A stretch of 50,186 nt of DNA from Pseudomonadota bacterium. Lineage in GTDB: Bacteria; Pseudomonadota; Alphaproteobacteria; Acetobacterales; Acetobacteraceae. This document shows, piece after piece, positions 9,101-16,675 of the stretch. Location of the stretch: the NCBI GenBank assembly GCA_021798915.1, contig JAJZBM010000022.1:1-50186 (forward strand), read 5' to 3'. Both the position numbers and the translations under genes were made by a program. The notes under the pieces are model-generated. The model saw only the letters and a program-made list of their open reading frames with translations. It made no database searches and was not told where the DNA came from. The number at the start of each line of letters is the position of its first letter. Position 1 is the stretch's first letter.

Positions 9101-10352
9101 GGTGATGGCGACGGTCGGGATCAGCAGCGCCGCGGTATTGCCGGTCGAGGACATGCGCGGCCGGCCGGTCTTCGTATTGGCCTTGCTCGGCGCCTATCCG
9201 CGGCAATTCGAATCGGTCTGGATGCGGCAATTCTGCCTCGGCATCATGCAGCGTCTCAGTCTGCTGTGGCAGCAAAGCGAAGCGGCTTCGCGCGAGGTCA
9301 TCCCGGAGACGATCGCCGAACGCTGGCGCGCGCGTCTGTTCTCGGGCGGGCTGCAGATGCATTATCAGCCGCTGGTCGATTTCCGCTCGGGGAAACCCTA
9401 TCAGGTCGAGGCGCTGGCGCGGCTGGTGCTCGAGGATGGCCGGGTGCTGCTGCCTGGGCAATTTCTCTCAGCCCTCGGCGAAAGCGATCTCGATCTGTTG
9501 TTTCGCCTCGGCCTGCTCCAGTCATTGCAGCAATTGCGGGAATGGGACGCGGCGGGGCTGTCGCTCGGCGTTGCCGTCAACCTGCCGCCGGCGACCTTGC
9601 TCCGCCGGGAATGCGCGCTCTGGGTGCGTGATGCGCTGGCCGAGACCGGGGTTGCGGCGCATCGTCTCTCGCTTGAAATCATGGAGACCGGGCGCCTCGA
9701 TCGTGACGAGGCGGCGCGCGAGGCAACGCTGCAACAGATCGCCGCGCTCGGCGTCCGTTTCGCGATGGATGATCTCGGCTCGGGTTTCAGCTCGCTCCAA
9801 CGCCTGCGTATGCTGCCGTTCCATGCGGTGAAAATCGACCAGAGCCTGGTGCGGGATGCGCGCCGCGATCCGATCCGGGTGCTGGGCCTCATCGGCGCCT
9901 TGGTGCAACTCGGGCGGGATCTCGAACTCGATGTGGTTCTCGAAGGGTTGGAAAGCGAGGAGCTGATCGAGACGGCCGCCATCCTGCGCGCCAAGGCAGG
10001 GCAGGGCTTCGCGCTGGCGAAGCCGATGCCGGCATCGGCGGTCGCGGCGTGGGTGCGCGGGTTTGTCCTGAACGTCGATCGCTATGCGCCGCGCACCGCG
10101 CTCGGGGCGCTTGCGGCGCAATGGCGGTTCGCGCATGGCAGCGGCCGTGCCGTGATGTCCGCCGATCGCTGTGCCATCGGCCGCTTCATCAGCGCGAACC
10201 ATCTCCAGGACAGCGGGATCGACGCCCTGCATCGCGAAGTCCACGAAATCGCCCACCAGGAAGGGCTGCACAGCGCGCGCTATCTCGCATTGATCGCGCG
10301 GCTGCAAGCGGCGTTGCTGGCCCTGATGACGGGGGCGGACGAAGCCGGTTGA
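6147..10352 (+). CDS. Multi-sensor GGDEF-EAL c-di-GMP protein with internal globin-like domain
   Basis: The protein has 1401 residues and no membrane segment, so it is probably cytoplasmic. Reading the sequence, the order is three GAF-like domains (about 10-170, 185-350, 360-525), then GGDEF (about 540-705; GGDEF at 620-624, with an REGD I-site just before it). A globin-sensor-like region (about 725-875) and a fourth GAF-like region (about 880-1055) follow. EAL comes next (about 1068-1310; EAL at 1088-1090, with NLPP, EIMET, DDLGSG, KID and EGLE intact), then a C-terminal tail with CAIGRF and HREVH. Both catalytic domains look active, so it could make and degrade cyclic di-GMP. The globin region has Tyr807 where globin-coupled sensors usually have the haem-ligating His. 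The gene is divergent from the acyl-CoA synthetase and has no close downstream partner on its strand. Confidence 0.93.
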   Translation: MSEITRHEPNALDLLQVQTAILRDLAAGFSADFLAARVCYLAEQYVPGRIASIMALREDGRLSIFAAPSAPPALIAALDGLAPGPASGSCGAAAFHDTPIYVDHAQSDGRWADLADVAQDFNIRSCWSHPIWQEGRLIGTFALTGSEGGLPDASHREWLEHIAAIAGHILRAARQQALQQRQHRRLQRLVQFHAMLAQVNQVAASRPDQATFYAEICRIAVTHGEMPLAWIGAPDETARFQILAASGAIHYLDDIFISSDPDRPEGQGPAGMAWRSGAPVVAQNFASDARYQPWLARARVFKLGAATALPLKVKGQARALLSVYAREEDVLDDEFASLLGELAFDIGLALEAIEQQRRLERLHGLYNALLAATDSLLLQRDEQAVMRRTCEHLATSGLFDAVWIAGIDGDGLARMRLGHGQGVHVLDGMAARLDAEDAPLTVRALRSGRLHYCNDYFADPSFASWQAFLEQRNWVSGAAVPVFRGGAITAALVFTSRFANCFDQEVLDLIAKVAQLIGHGLDEIDLKARLEHERHQQFHLARHDSLTGLPNRLQFEEHLQRAISRARRQRGFLAIGLLDLDDFKPINDVWGHSSGDALLRQLASRLRALLREGDLLARFGGDEFVLAIEGLTEVGTLPILLSRLQSAVEKPFDLGDGLSVSTAFSLGIALFPEDGDNPDLLLRRADVALYVAKANKARRSQWWQRWNAETLAEKEFRLTLPDPYGPDAARVFASFPPLTTLLTEAFVADFYRHLVAYPKGKAILEHVTEAELAHLRKRQMQSLAGLLDPDTSREAFFESAQHLGRVYALTNIESALIAQGVGIFQNLLGQTLMAQPFRADDRQALLQIVNARLQDLMAAQIAAHERTVATYLTFLLRAPERDGGLWNSRLWVDIAQAHVEALAGLPGIVGAELLRPDSNGVFEIEVSGGAAKQGIQPIWRADGQSPHLDDSHPRGRGLLATAWRSLEIQTCPNYATDPRVLPWREVMATVGISSAAVLPVEDMRGRPVFVLALLGAYPRQFESVWMRQFCLGIMQRLSLLWQQSEAASREVIPETIAERWRARLFSGGLQMHYQPLVDFRSGKPYQVEALARLVLEDGRVLLPGQFLSALGESDLDLLFRLGLLQSLQQLREWDAAGLSLGVAVNLPPATLLRRECALWVRDALAETGVAAHRLSLEIMETGRLDRDEAAREATLQQIAALGVRFAMDDLGSGFSSLQRLRMLPFHAVKIDQSLVRDARRDPIRVLGLIGALVQLGRDLELDVVLEGLESEELIETAAILRAKAGQGFALAKPMPASAVAAWVRGFVLNVDRYAPRTALGALAAQWRFAHGSGRAVMSADRCAIGRFISANHLQDSGIDALHREVHEIAHQEGLHSARYLALIARLQAALLALMTGADEAG

Positions 10353-10382
10353 CGGTCTGCGCCCCGGTTTCGTGCCCACGCG

Positions 10383-11033
10383 CTATCGTTGCACGCCGAG
10401 CAGGAACACCGCTTGCTCGCCGAACAGATTGGCAAGCCACGGTGCCCGCCGCCATGGCGCCCGCCGCCCGGAATCATCGGCGGCCAGCCAGCGCTCCACC
10501 GCATAGCCCTCGCGATGACAGAGTTCAAAGAAATCGCGGATCGTGCAGGGATGGATGTTGGGCGTCTCATACCACATCCGGTCCCAGGTCGAGGTCATCG
10601 GCATCCGCCCGCGTGCGAGCAATTGCCAGCGGACGCGCCAATGGCCGAAATTGGGAAAACTCACCACCGCGCGGGCGCCGATCCGGAGCATCTGGCGCAA
10701 CACTTCGCGCGGCCGCCCGACCGCCTGCAACGCGCGCGAGAGTACGACATAATCGAAGGCACCGTCGGGATAATGGGCGAGATCGCTGTCGGCATCCCCC
10801 TGCATCACCGGCAAGCCGTGTGCGACCGCCTGCGTCACCAGTTTCATGTCGATCTCGATGCCACGCGCGTCACAGGCTTTGGTATGAAAAAGATGCGCGA
10901 TCAGCGCCCCTTCACCGCAGCCGATATCGAGGACGCGGGTTCGGGGGGCGATCATGCCGGCGATCAGTTCGAGATCGACGCGCAGATTCTTGGCGAGCAG
11001 GCGGACCGGCGCCAGCGGTTCGGCGGTGGTCAC
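10383..11033 (-). CDS. metW: Methionine biosynthesis protein MetW (methyltransferase fold)
   Basis: The protein has 216 residues from a GTG start whose bases overlap the metX stop (GTGA). The SAM-methyltransferase core is clear: [43 protein letters not shown]. The MetW-typical [20 protein letters not shown] and [15 protein letters not shown] follow. MetW is the usual partner of MetX in proteobacteria and is needed for full homoserine acetyltransferase activity in several species. Near the C-terminus RRAPW occurs twice, from an imperfect 15-bp tandem repeat at 10437-10466. Confidence 0.94.
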   Translation of the reverse strand: MTTAEPLAPVRLLAKNLRVDLELIAGMIAPRTRVLDIGCGEGALIAHLFHTKACDARGIEIDMKLVTQAVAHGLPVMQGDADSDLAHYPDGAFDYVVLSRALQAVGRPREVLRQMLRIGARAVVSFPNFGHWRVRWQLLARGRMPMTSTWDRMWYETPNIHPCTIRDFFELCHREGYAVERWLAADDSGRRAPWRRAPWLANLFGEQAVFLLGVQR

Positions 11034-12187
11034 GAAAGCCCCGCATGCTGGGCACAACCATCGAGAAAGCCGCGTAGCGTGCGATGAAAATCGGGTTCGT
11101 CGAGGAGAAAGGCGTCGTGGCCCTTGTCGGTCTCGATCTCGACGAAGCTGACATTGGCGGCGGCGCGGTTGAGGGCGCGCACGATGGCGCGGCTTTCGCT
11201 GGTCGGAAACAACCAGTCGGAGCTGAAGGAGACCAGACAGAAGCGGGTTTTGGTGGCGGCGAAAGCCTGCGCGAGATCGCCGCCATGGTCGGCGGCGAGG
11301 TCGAAATAATCCATCGCCCGGGTGATCGCGAGATAGGCATTGGCGTCGAAGCGGCGGACGAAACTCGAGCCCTGGTGCTGGAGATAGCTCTCGACCTCGA
11401 ACACGTCGGAATAGGGGCCGAGCACCGAGGCGCCGGCGCGGAGCCGGCGGCCGAATTTGCGGGTCAGCGCCTGTTCGCTGAGATAGGTGATGTGCGCGAC
11501 CATGCGCGCGACCGCGAGCCCGCGCGCCGGCACCCGCCCGCTCTGCCAATAGCGCCCGCCCTCCCAGTCGGGGTCGGCGAAGATCGCCTGGCGTCCGACC
11601 TCGTTGAAGGCGATGTTCTGCGCCGAATGATAGGCGGCGGTGGCGATCGGGATGGCGGCGAACACCCGCTCGGGATAGGTCGCCGCCCATTCCAGCACCT
11701 GCATCCCGCCCATCGAGCCGCCGATCACCGCAAACAGGCGCGCAATGCCGAGATGGGTGATCAGGCGGGCTTGCGCGCGGACCATGTCGCGGATGGTGAC
11801 GGCCGGGAAATCGGTGCCCCAGAGCTGGGTTTCGTCATCGTCGCGCGGGCTCCGCGGCCCGCTCGACCCCATGCAGCCGCCGAGGACATTGGCGGAGATC
11901 ACGAAATAGCGCTCGGTATCGACCGGCTTGCCCGGCCCGACCAGCATCTCCCACCAGCCCGGTTTGCCGGTCAGCGGGTGTTGCTCGGCGACGTATTGAT
12001 CCCCGGTCAGCGCATGGCAGACCAGAATGGCGTTGCCGCGCGCCGCATCCAGCCTGCCATAGGTGCGATAGGCGACGACGAGGCGCGGCAGCGTGACGCC
12101 GCTGTCGAGGGTGAGACCGTCCTCGAACACGACGTGCTGATGCGCGATCGCTTGCGGATTAGGAACCTGCTTCACCCCATCGTCCAT
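11030..12187 (-). CDS. metX: Homoserine O-acetyltransferase MetX
   Basis: This 385-residue alpha/beta-hydrolase activates homoserine for methionine synthesis. Visible are [21 protein letters not shown], the nucleophile elbow [13 protein letters not shown]-like YPERVF, and the remaining triad residues in SSDWLFP (Asp) and DKGHDAFLL (His). I chose the ATG at 12187 over a TTG eight codons upstream. The gene overlaps metW, forming a metXW operon. I looked for a SAM-II riboswitch in the short divergent leader (12188-12282) and saw none. Acetyl versus succinyl specificity is assumed from family. Confidence 0.94.
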   Translation of the reverse strand: MDDGVKQVPNPQAIAHQHVVFEDGLTLDSGVTLPRLVVAYRTYGRLDAARGNAILVCHALTGDQYVAEQHPLTGKPGWWEMLVGPGKPVDTERYFVISANVLGGCMGSSGPRSPRDDDETQLWGTDFPAVTIRDMVRAQARLITHLGIARLFAVIGGSMGGMQVLEWAATYPERVFAAIPIATAAYHSAQNIAFNEVGRQAIFADPDWEGGRYWQSGRVPARGLAVARMVAHITYLSEQALTRKFGRRLRAGASVLGPYSDVFEVESYLQHQGSSFVRRFDANAYLAITRAMDYFDLAADHGGDLAQAFAATKTRFCLVSFSSDWLFPTSESRAIVRALNRAAANVSFVEIETDKGHDAFLLDEPDFHRTLRGFLDGCAQHAGLS

Positions 12188-12282
12188 AAGGGCGCGCCCA
12201 TCGCGGCGCAACCGCCGGCGTCAAGGGAAGGCGCCGGTGCGGCGTGGTTTTCCGTTCGATCGCGATGCTTTAGGGTATCCCC

Positions 12283-13320
12283 ATGCAGGACCATTCCGAA
12301 AATCCGCCGCTCATCGCCGATGTCGCGATCATCGGCGCCGGGCCCGCCGGGCTGTTCGCCGTGTTCGAGTGCGGGATGCTGAAGCTCCGCGCCATCGTGA
12401 TCGACGCGCTCGATGCCCTCGGCGGGCAATGCACCGCGCTCTATCCGGAAAAGCCGATCTATGACATCCCGGCGATTCCGCGCATCGAGGCGGGCGGACT
12501 GATCGATGCGCTGGAGCGCCAGATCGCCCCGTTTCAGCCGCAAATTCTGCTCGGCCGGCGGGTTGAGCATCTGTCCGGCACGCGCGGCGCCTTCCGGCTC
12601 GCGACCGATCGTGGCGAGACGATCGCGGCGAAGGCGGTGATCATCGCCGCCGGTGCCGGCGCCTTCGGCCCCAATCGGCCGCCGCTTTCCGGGCTCGCGG
12701 CGTTCGAGGCGAGCGGCGCGGTGCAATATTACGTCCGCGAGCGCGAGGCGTTGCGTGGGGCGCGGGTGGTGATCGCCGGCGGCGGCGATTCGGCGCTCGA
12801 TTGGGCGCTCGGGTTGCGCGGCATCGCGGAGAAGATTTTTCTCATCCATCGCCGCGCCAAATTCCGCGCCGCCCCGGAGAGCGCGGCGCAGGTCGCAGCC
12901 GCCGCGGCGCGGGGGGAGATCGAGATGGTCATCCCCTATCAGCTCGCGGAACTCGCCGGCGCCGGCGGGCGGCTCGAAGCGGTGGTGGTCGAAAGCCTGG
13001 ATGGCGCCCGCCGGAGCCTCCCGGCCGACCGCTTGCTCGCCTTTTTCGGCCTCGCGACCGATCTCGGCCCGATCGCTGGCTGGGGGCTCGCTCTCGCGCA
13101 GCATCATGTCCGCGTCGAGCCCGCGACCTGCGAGACCAGCACCCCGGGCGTGTTCGCGATCGGCGACGTCGCGCGCTATCCCGGCAAGCTCAAGCTGATT
13201 TTGCAGGGGTTTAGCGAGGCGGCGCTGGCGGCGCATGCGATCCACCCGATCGTCTATCCCGACCAGGCGCTGCATTTCGAGTATTCGACCACCACCGGCG
13301 TCACGCCGCTCGTGCCCTGA
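12283..13320 (+). CDS. Ferredoxin/flavodoxin-NADP+ reductase, thioredoxin-reductase-like type
   Basis: The protein has 345 residues. The N-terminal FAD-binding motif is GAGPAGLFAVFECG, followed by LGGQCTALYPEKPIYDIP, which is characteristic of the YumC/type-2 FNR family. The NAD(P)-binding motif is IAGGGDSALDWAL, followed by the second FAD motif TPGVFAIGDVARYPGK and the C-terminal KLILQGFSEAA segment. No CxxC redox pair is present, separating it from true thioredoxin reductases. It would pass electrons from NADPH to ferredoxin or flavodoxin. It is divergent from metX and stands alone on its strand. Confidence 0.9.
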   Translation: MQDHSENPPLIADVAIIGAGPAGLFAVFECGMLKLRAIVIDALDALGGQCTALYPEKPIYDIPAIPRIEAGGLIDALERQIAPFQPQILLGRRVEHLSGTRGAFRLATDRGETIAAKAVIIAAGAGAFGPNRPPLSGLAAFEASGAVQYYVREREALRGARVVIAGGGDSALDWALGLRGIAEKIFLIHRRAKFRAAPESAAQVAAAAARGEIEMVIPYQLAELAGAGGRLEAVVVESLDGARRSLPADRLLAFFGLATDLGPIAGWGLALAQHHVRVEPATCETSTPGVFAIGDVARYPGKLKLILQGFSEAALAAHAIHPIVYPDQALHFEYSTTTGVTPLVP

Positions 13321-13338
13321 TCACGCCCTGCCGGGGGA

Positions 13339-13749
13339 TCAGCTCTGGCGCCAGGGCAGGCCGGCCGCCTTCCAGCCGCCGCGCCGCCCGCGCCGGCTCT
13401 CGCCGTCGAGCGGCCCCTCGAACCCGTCCGAAACATTGAAGCAGCAGGCGAACCCGGCCGCCGCCGCCGCCTCTGCCGCGGCGAGGCTGCGCACCCCGCT
13501 GCGGCAGAGGAAAAACAGCGGCGCCGCGGGGTCACAGCCGGCGGCGCGAAGCTGGGCGCAGAAATCGTCGGCAACCGCCATCTCGGGGTAGATCTGCCAG
13601 GAAATCAGCAGCACCGTCCGCCCCAGAGGGCTGAGATCGGGGATGCCGACGAAGCGCCATTCCGGCTCCGTCCGCACATCGCAGAGGGCGGCTTCGGGGG
13701 TTTTTGACAGCAGCGCCCAAACCTCCGCCGGTGTGACATGCGCGATCAT
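13339..13749 (-). CDS. Rhodanese-domain sulfurtransferase
   Basis: A single rhodanese domain of 136 residues. The active-site loop is LCRSGVRS, with the predicted persulfide-forming Cys82, and CDVRTEPEWRFVGIP is the conserved N-terminal part. The start at 13749 is preceded by GGAAGGGAGG, a strong ribosome-binding site. The gene is divergent from cysteine synthase with a 74-base gap, so a role in sulfur handling is plausible, but the acceptor is unknown. The C-terminus is Arg/Gly-rich (RRGRRGGWK). Confidence 0.88.
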   Translation of the reverse strand: MIAHVTPAEVWALLSKTPEAALCDVRTEPEWRFVGIPDLSPLGRTVLLISWQIYPEMAVADDFCAQLRAAGCDPAAPLFFLCRSGVRSLAAAEAAAAAGFACCFNVSDGFEGPLDGESRRGRRGGWKAAGLPWRQS

Positions 13750-13823
13750 GCAACCCTCCCTTCCGCCGCGGGGCCTTTCCTCGGCGGCGCTGCCGCTGCA
13801 TTCTGGCGCCCAAGGAGACCGCC

Positions 13824-14840
13824 ATGACCGCAACCGATACCACCCACGCCCGCCAGCCCGGCTGGCGGCCCAGTCTTTCGGAGGCGATCGGCGACACCCC
13901 GCTGATCCGCCTCCGCCGCGCCTCAGAGATGACCGGCTGCACCATTCTTGGCAAGGCGGAATTCATGAACCCGGGCGGTTCGGTGAAGGATCGTGCCGCG
14001 CTCGCCATCATCCAGGATGCCGAGGCGCGCGGCGCGCTTCGCCCCGGCGGCCTGATCGTCGAGGGGACGGCGGGCAATACCGGCATCGGCCTCGCGCTCG
14101 TCGGCCATGCCCGCGGCTATCGCGCGGTGATCGTCATGCCGGAGACGCAAAGCCAGGAAAAAATCGATTTTCTCCGCATGATCGGCGCTGATCTGCGGCT
14201 GGTGCCGGCCAAGCCCTATCGCGATCCCGGCAATTACGTGCATGTCTCGCGCCGGCTCGCCGAGGAACTGGGCGGGGTCTGGGCCAACCAGTTCGACAAT
14301 CTCGCCAATCGCGAGGGGCATCGCGCCACCACCGGGCCAGAGATCTGGGAGCAGACCGGCGGCCGGATCGATGCTTTCACCTGCGCCTGCGGCACTGGCG
14401 GCACGCTCGCCGGCGTCGCTTTCGCGCTCAAGGAACGCGACCCCCGGATTCGCATCGTGCTCGCCGACCCCGAGGGAAGCGGGCTCTATGGCTGGGTCAA
14501 GGCGAATGATCTCTCCATCGCCGGCAGTTCGATCACCGAGGGAATCGGCCAGTCGCGCGTGCCGGCCAATCTCGAAGGGGCGCCGATCGATGACGCGCTC
14601 CGCATTCCCGATGCCGAGGCGCTGGAGGCGATTTTCACCCTGCTGATCGAGGACGGGATTTCGGTCGGCGGTTCGGCCGGGATCAATATCGCCGCCGCGA
14701 TCAGGCTGGCCCGCGAGATGGGGCCCGGCCACACCATCGTCACCATTCTTTGTGACGGCGGCGCGCGCTATCAGTCGAAGCTGTTCAATCCGGATTTTCT
14801 GCGCGCAAAAAACCTGCCGCTGCCGCCCTGGCTCGCCTGA
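13824..14840 (+). CDS. cysK: Cysteine synthase A
   Basis: This 338-residue PLP enzyme joins O-acetylserine and sulfide to make cysteine. The PLP lysine lies in MNPGGSVKDRAAL, the substrate loop is EGTAGNTGIGLAL, and the phosphate loop is CGTGGTLAG. The C-terminal DGGARYQSKLFNP is typical of the longer alphaproteobacterial CysK group. The loop reads TAGNTG rather than the enteric TSGNTG, which I believe is usual in this group. AAGGAG precedes the ATG. The gene is divergent from the rhodanese. Confidence 0.92.
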   Translation: MTATDTTHARQPGWRPSLSEAIGDTPLIRLRRASEMTGCTILGKAEFMNPGGSVKDRAALAIIQDAEARGALRPGGLIVEGTAGNTGIGLALVGHARGYRAVIVMPETQSQEKIDFLRMIGADLRLVPAKPYRDPGNYVHVSRRLAEELGGVWANQFDNLANREGHRATTGPEIWEQTGGRIDAFTCACGTGGTLAGVAFALKERDPRIRIVLADPEGSGLYGWVKANDLSIAGSSITEGIGQSRVPANLEGAPIDDALRIPDAEALEAIFTLLIEDGISVGGSAGINIAAAIRLAREMGPGHTIVTILCDGGARYQSKLFNPDFLRAKNLPLPPWLA

Positions 14841-14859
14841 AAACGCCCGTTTGCGGGCG
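14839..14859 (-). terminator. Possible Rho-independent terminator of the outer-membrane protein gene
   Basis: On the minus strand CGCCCG-CAAA-CGGGCG is followed by TTTTC, 20 bases after the stop of the barrel gene. The stem is only six base pairs and the U-tract is short, so it may be weak. It overlaps the end of cysK. Confidence 0.5.
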
Positions 14860-14860
14860 A

Positions 14861-14884
14861 GGGCGGCTCAGAGGGCGGCTCAGA
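14861..14884. repeat. Exact 12-bp tandem duplication at the stop codon of the barrel gene
   Basis: GGGCGGCTCAGA occurs twice in a row (14861-14872, 14873-14884). The second copy contains the gene's stop codon, and the first supplies a second TGA just beyond it. Confidence 0.95.
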
Positions 14885-15737
14885 AGCCGAAGGCGAAGCC
14901 GATGCGGATGGTGAAGTCGCTGGTGGTGCTGGAGGGTTCATAGAAGCCGGCGCCGTTGGTCGGGCTCGCGCCATAGCCGAAATGGGTATAATCGAGCCCG
15001 CCATAGAGATGGATGCGGTTGGCGAGCAGGTAATCGGCGCCGATTCCGGCTTGCAATAACGCGGTATCGCCGAGCGAGAAATTCATCGGCCCATAACCTT
15101 CCGCCGCCAAAGCCCCGCCGGAGGCATTGGCGCTGCCGCCCAGCGTCTCCGCCCAGCCGAGCCGGCCGGTGAGCACGAGGCGGGTGTTGAGGGCGTAATC
15201 GCCGCGCACGCCGAAGCCGAGGAAGCCGTTCGAATGGTCCTCGTTATAGCCGCCCGGCCCTTGGAGATCGCTCTGCCAGTCGTGATAGCCGCCCTGGATG
15301 AACGGGATCAGCATGAGATTGGGGCTGAACAGAAAACCCTTGCCGAGTTCGACGCTGACATTGTTGGTGGTATCGTTCGAATTGGCGCGGAGCGGCGTGC
15401 CGCCGATTGTCGCGCCGTTATAGCCGAACGAGCCGCTGCTATAACCATAACGGACCCCGGCATAGAGATTGCTGATGCCGAGCGCGTCCACCATGGTGGT
15501 GATCTTGCCCTCGAGGCCGGGCAGCGTGCCGGCTTGGCTGTCCAATGTGTTCCCGGCACCGTCATGCTCGGTATAATTTTGGATCATCGCGGTCGCCGCG
15601 ATGCCGATCTCGTTATTGACGTTGACGACGGCGAGATCATCGGCGTGGGCGACCACTGAGGCAGCGATTGGGGCAGCCAAAAGGGCGGCCAATGATGCGA
15701 CCAAAGCGGTGGTGCGGGCGGCGGGAAAGGGGCGCAT
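14880..15737 (-). CDS. Outer-membrane beta-barrel protein
   Basis: The protein has 285 residues with a signal peptide (MRPFPAARTTALVASLAALLAAPIA..., likely cleavage after VVAHA). The mature part shows alternating aromatic/polar strands such as LYAGVRYGYSSGSFGY, LMLIPFIQGGYHDW and IHLYGGLDYTHFGYG. It ends in FTIRIGFAFGF, a terminal phenylalanine suited to BAM recognition. It resembles small autotransporter-like or Omp25-type barrels, but the family is not certain and no substrate can be inferred. It may be transcribed with the two small secreted proteins and hpnN upstream on the same strand. Confidence 0.8.
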   Translation of the reverse strand: MRPFPAARTTALVASLAALLAAPIAASVVAHADDLAVVNVNNEIGIAATAMIQNYTEHDGAGNTLDSQAGTLPGLEGKITTMVDALGISNLYAGVRYGYSSGSFGYNGATIGGTPLRANSNDTTNNVSVELGKGFLFSPNLMLIPFIQGGYHDWQSDLQGPGGYNEDHSNGFLGFGVRGDYALNTRLVLTGRLGWAETLGGSANASGGALAAEGYGPMNFSLGDTALLQAGIGADYLLANRIHLYGGLDYTHFGYGASPTNGAGFYEPSSTTSDFTIRIGFAFGF

Positions 15738-15856
15738 GAAAATCCGGACGGCTCGGCAGCGATCGGTTGCGGTAGCCGGAGGATATTACACCATCTCCTA
15801 CCGATTTGTTGAGATCTGTTTTTTGTTTTTGCCGTGATGCTGCGGCTGCGACAGGG

Positions 15857-16171
15857 TTAATCCGTCCCCGGCGGTGGCGGCGGGATGGTCGGGGGATGGG
15901 TTTTTTCCTCGTTCAGCAATTGCTCGTCGAGGTTTTGCAATTCCTTGTTGATGTCGCGTTCGCGCGCGATGTCGGGGGCGATTCCGGTTTCGTGCTCCTT
16001 GGCGGTGACCCCACCCTCGGTCGGCTGATGGGGCAGCGAATCCCAGATATTGCCGATGCGTTGCGGCGGCGCCGGCGGGTTCGTCTGCGCGAAACCGCCG
16101 GCCGGGGCGAGTGCCGTGAGCAAGCCCAGGATGACGCCGGCGGCCCGGCGGGGTGGGGATGGAAGGGGCAT
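15857..16171 (-). CDS. Small secreted protein of unknown function
   Basis: The protein has 104 residues from the ATG at 16171; a longer version could begin at 16213. A signal peptide (MPLPSPPRRAAGVILGLLTALAPAGGFA) is followed by a proline-rich segment. A charged, probably helical stretch comes next (IARERDINKELQNLDEQLLNEEK), then a proline-rich end (PPTIPPPPPGTD). I do not recognise the family. It lies between another small secreted protein and the outer-membrane barrel, on the same strand. The ribosome-binding site is weak. Confidence 0.6.
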   Translation of the reverse strand: MPLPSPPRRAAGVILGLLTALAPAGGFAQTNPPAPPQRIGNIWDSLPHQPTEGGVTAKEHETGIAPDIARERDINKELQNLDEQLLNEEKTHPPTIPPPPPGTD

Positions 16172-16227
16172 GTGACAACCGGGTTTCGTGCCATCGGGTT
16201 CGAAAGCGCCCATGCGCTCACCACGAG

Positions 16228-16257
16228 CCTAATCTCTGGCACCCTAATCCCTGGCCA
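16228..16257. repeat. Near-exact 15-bp tandem duplication between two small secreted genes
   Basis: CCTAATCTCTGGCAC (16228-16242) is followed directly by CCTAATCCCTGGCCA (16243-16257), with three mismatches. It lies just downstream of the stop of the preceding gene. Confidence 0.75.
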
Positions 16258-16265
16258 ATTCGGGT

Positions 16266-16652
16266 TCAATCGCCCGATGCGTTGGCGCCCGATGCGTTGG
16301 CGCCCGATGCGTTGGTGCCCGAAGAGTCGCCGCCGCCATCGAGCACGGCGTTGCCGCGATCGTTGAGAAGATCGCCGTCGGGATCGCCCTCGAGGACGTT
16401 TTTCGGCAGTGGCGGCGAAGCCGGGGTGCAGGTGACGCCGTTGAGCGCCGCAGCCCCGAGATTGACCGCCGCGAAACCGCCGCCGGGGAGGGCGGGAAAG
16501 ACCGTCATCGGGGCGGAGGAATCGACCCCGCCCGGCGGTGTCGGATTGGCGCTCGCCGGACAATCGGCGGGCGCGGCCGGTGGCGGCTGGCCCGCCCCGG
16601 CGGCGAGCGGGAATAGCAAGGAGAACACGATACCGGCGGTGATCGGTCGCAT
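16266..16652 (-). CDS. Small secreted protein with NASGA repeats, unknown function
   Basis: The protein has 128 residues. A signal peptide (MRPITAGIVFSLLFPLAAGAG) is followed by a proline-rich region and two cysteines (about residues 31 and 75). A DPDGDLLNDRGNAVLDGGGD segment could bind a divalent ion, though that is speculative. The C-terminus consists of NASGA-type repeats made by a 15-bp DNA triplication. I do not recognise a family. It begins 23 bases after the hpnN stop on the same strand, suggesting co-transcription. Confidence 0.65.
   Translation of the reverse strand: MRPITAGIVFSLLFPLAAGAGQPPPAAPADCPASANPTPPGGVDSSAPMTVFPALPGGGFAAVNLGAAALNGVTCTPASPPLPKNVLEGDPDGDLLNDRGNAVLDGGGDSSGTNASGANASGANASGD
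16274..16318. repeat. 15-bp unit in three tandem copies, coding for NASGA repeats
   Basis: CCGATGCGTTGGCGC occurs at 16274-16288 and 16289-16303, and with one change (GGTGC) at 16304-16318. The copies are in frame at the 3' end of the minus-strand secreted-protein gene. Confidence 0.95.
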
Positions 16653-16675
16653 GCGGCAAGCCTGCCGGAAATTTC

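Noticed and set aside
12188-12282. Possible SAM-II riboswitch before metX
   Set aside because: The leader is short and lacks the pseudoknot consensus. Only a small CCGGCG/CGCCGG stem is visible.
13964-14100. TAGNTG in place of TSGNTG in cysteine synthase as a sign of altered activity
   Set aside because: I recall the same loop in other alphaproteobacterial CysK proteins, so it is probably normal for this group.
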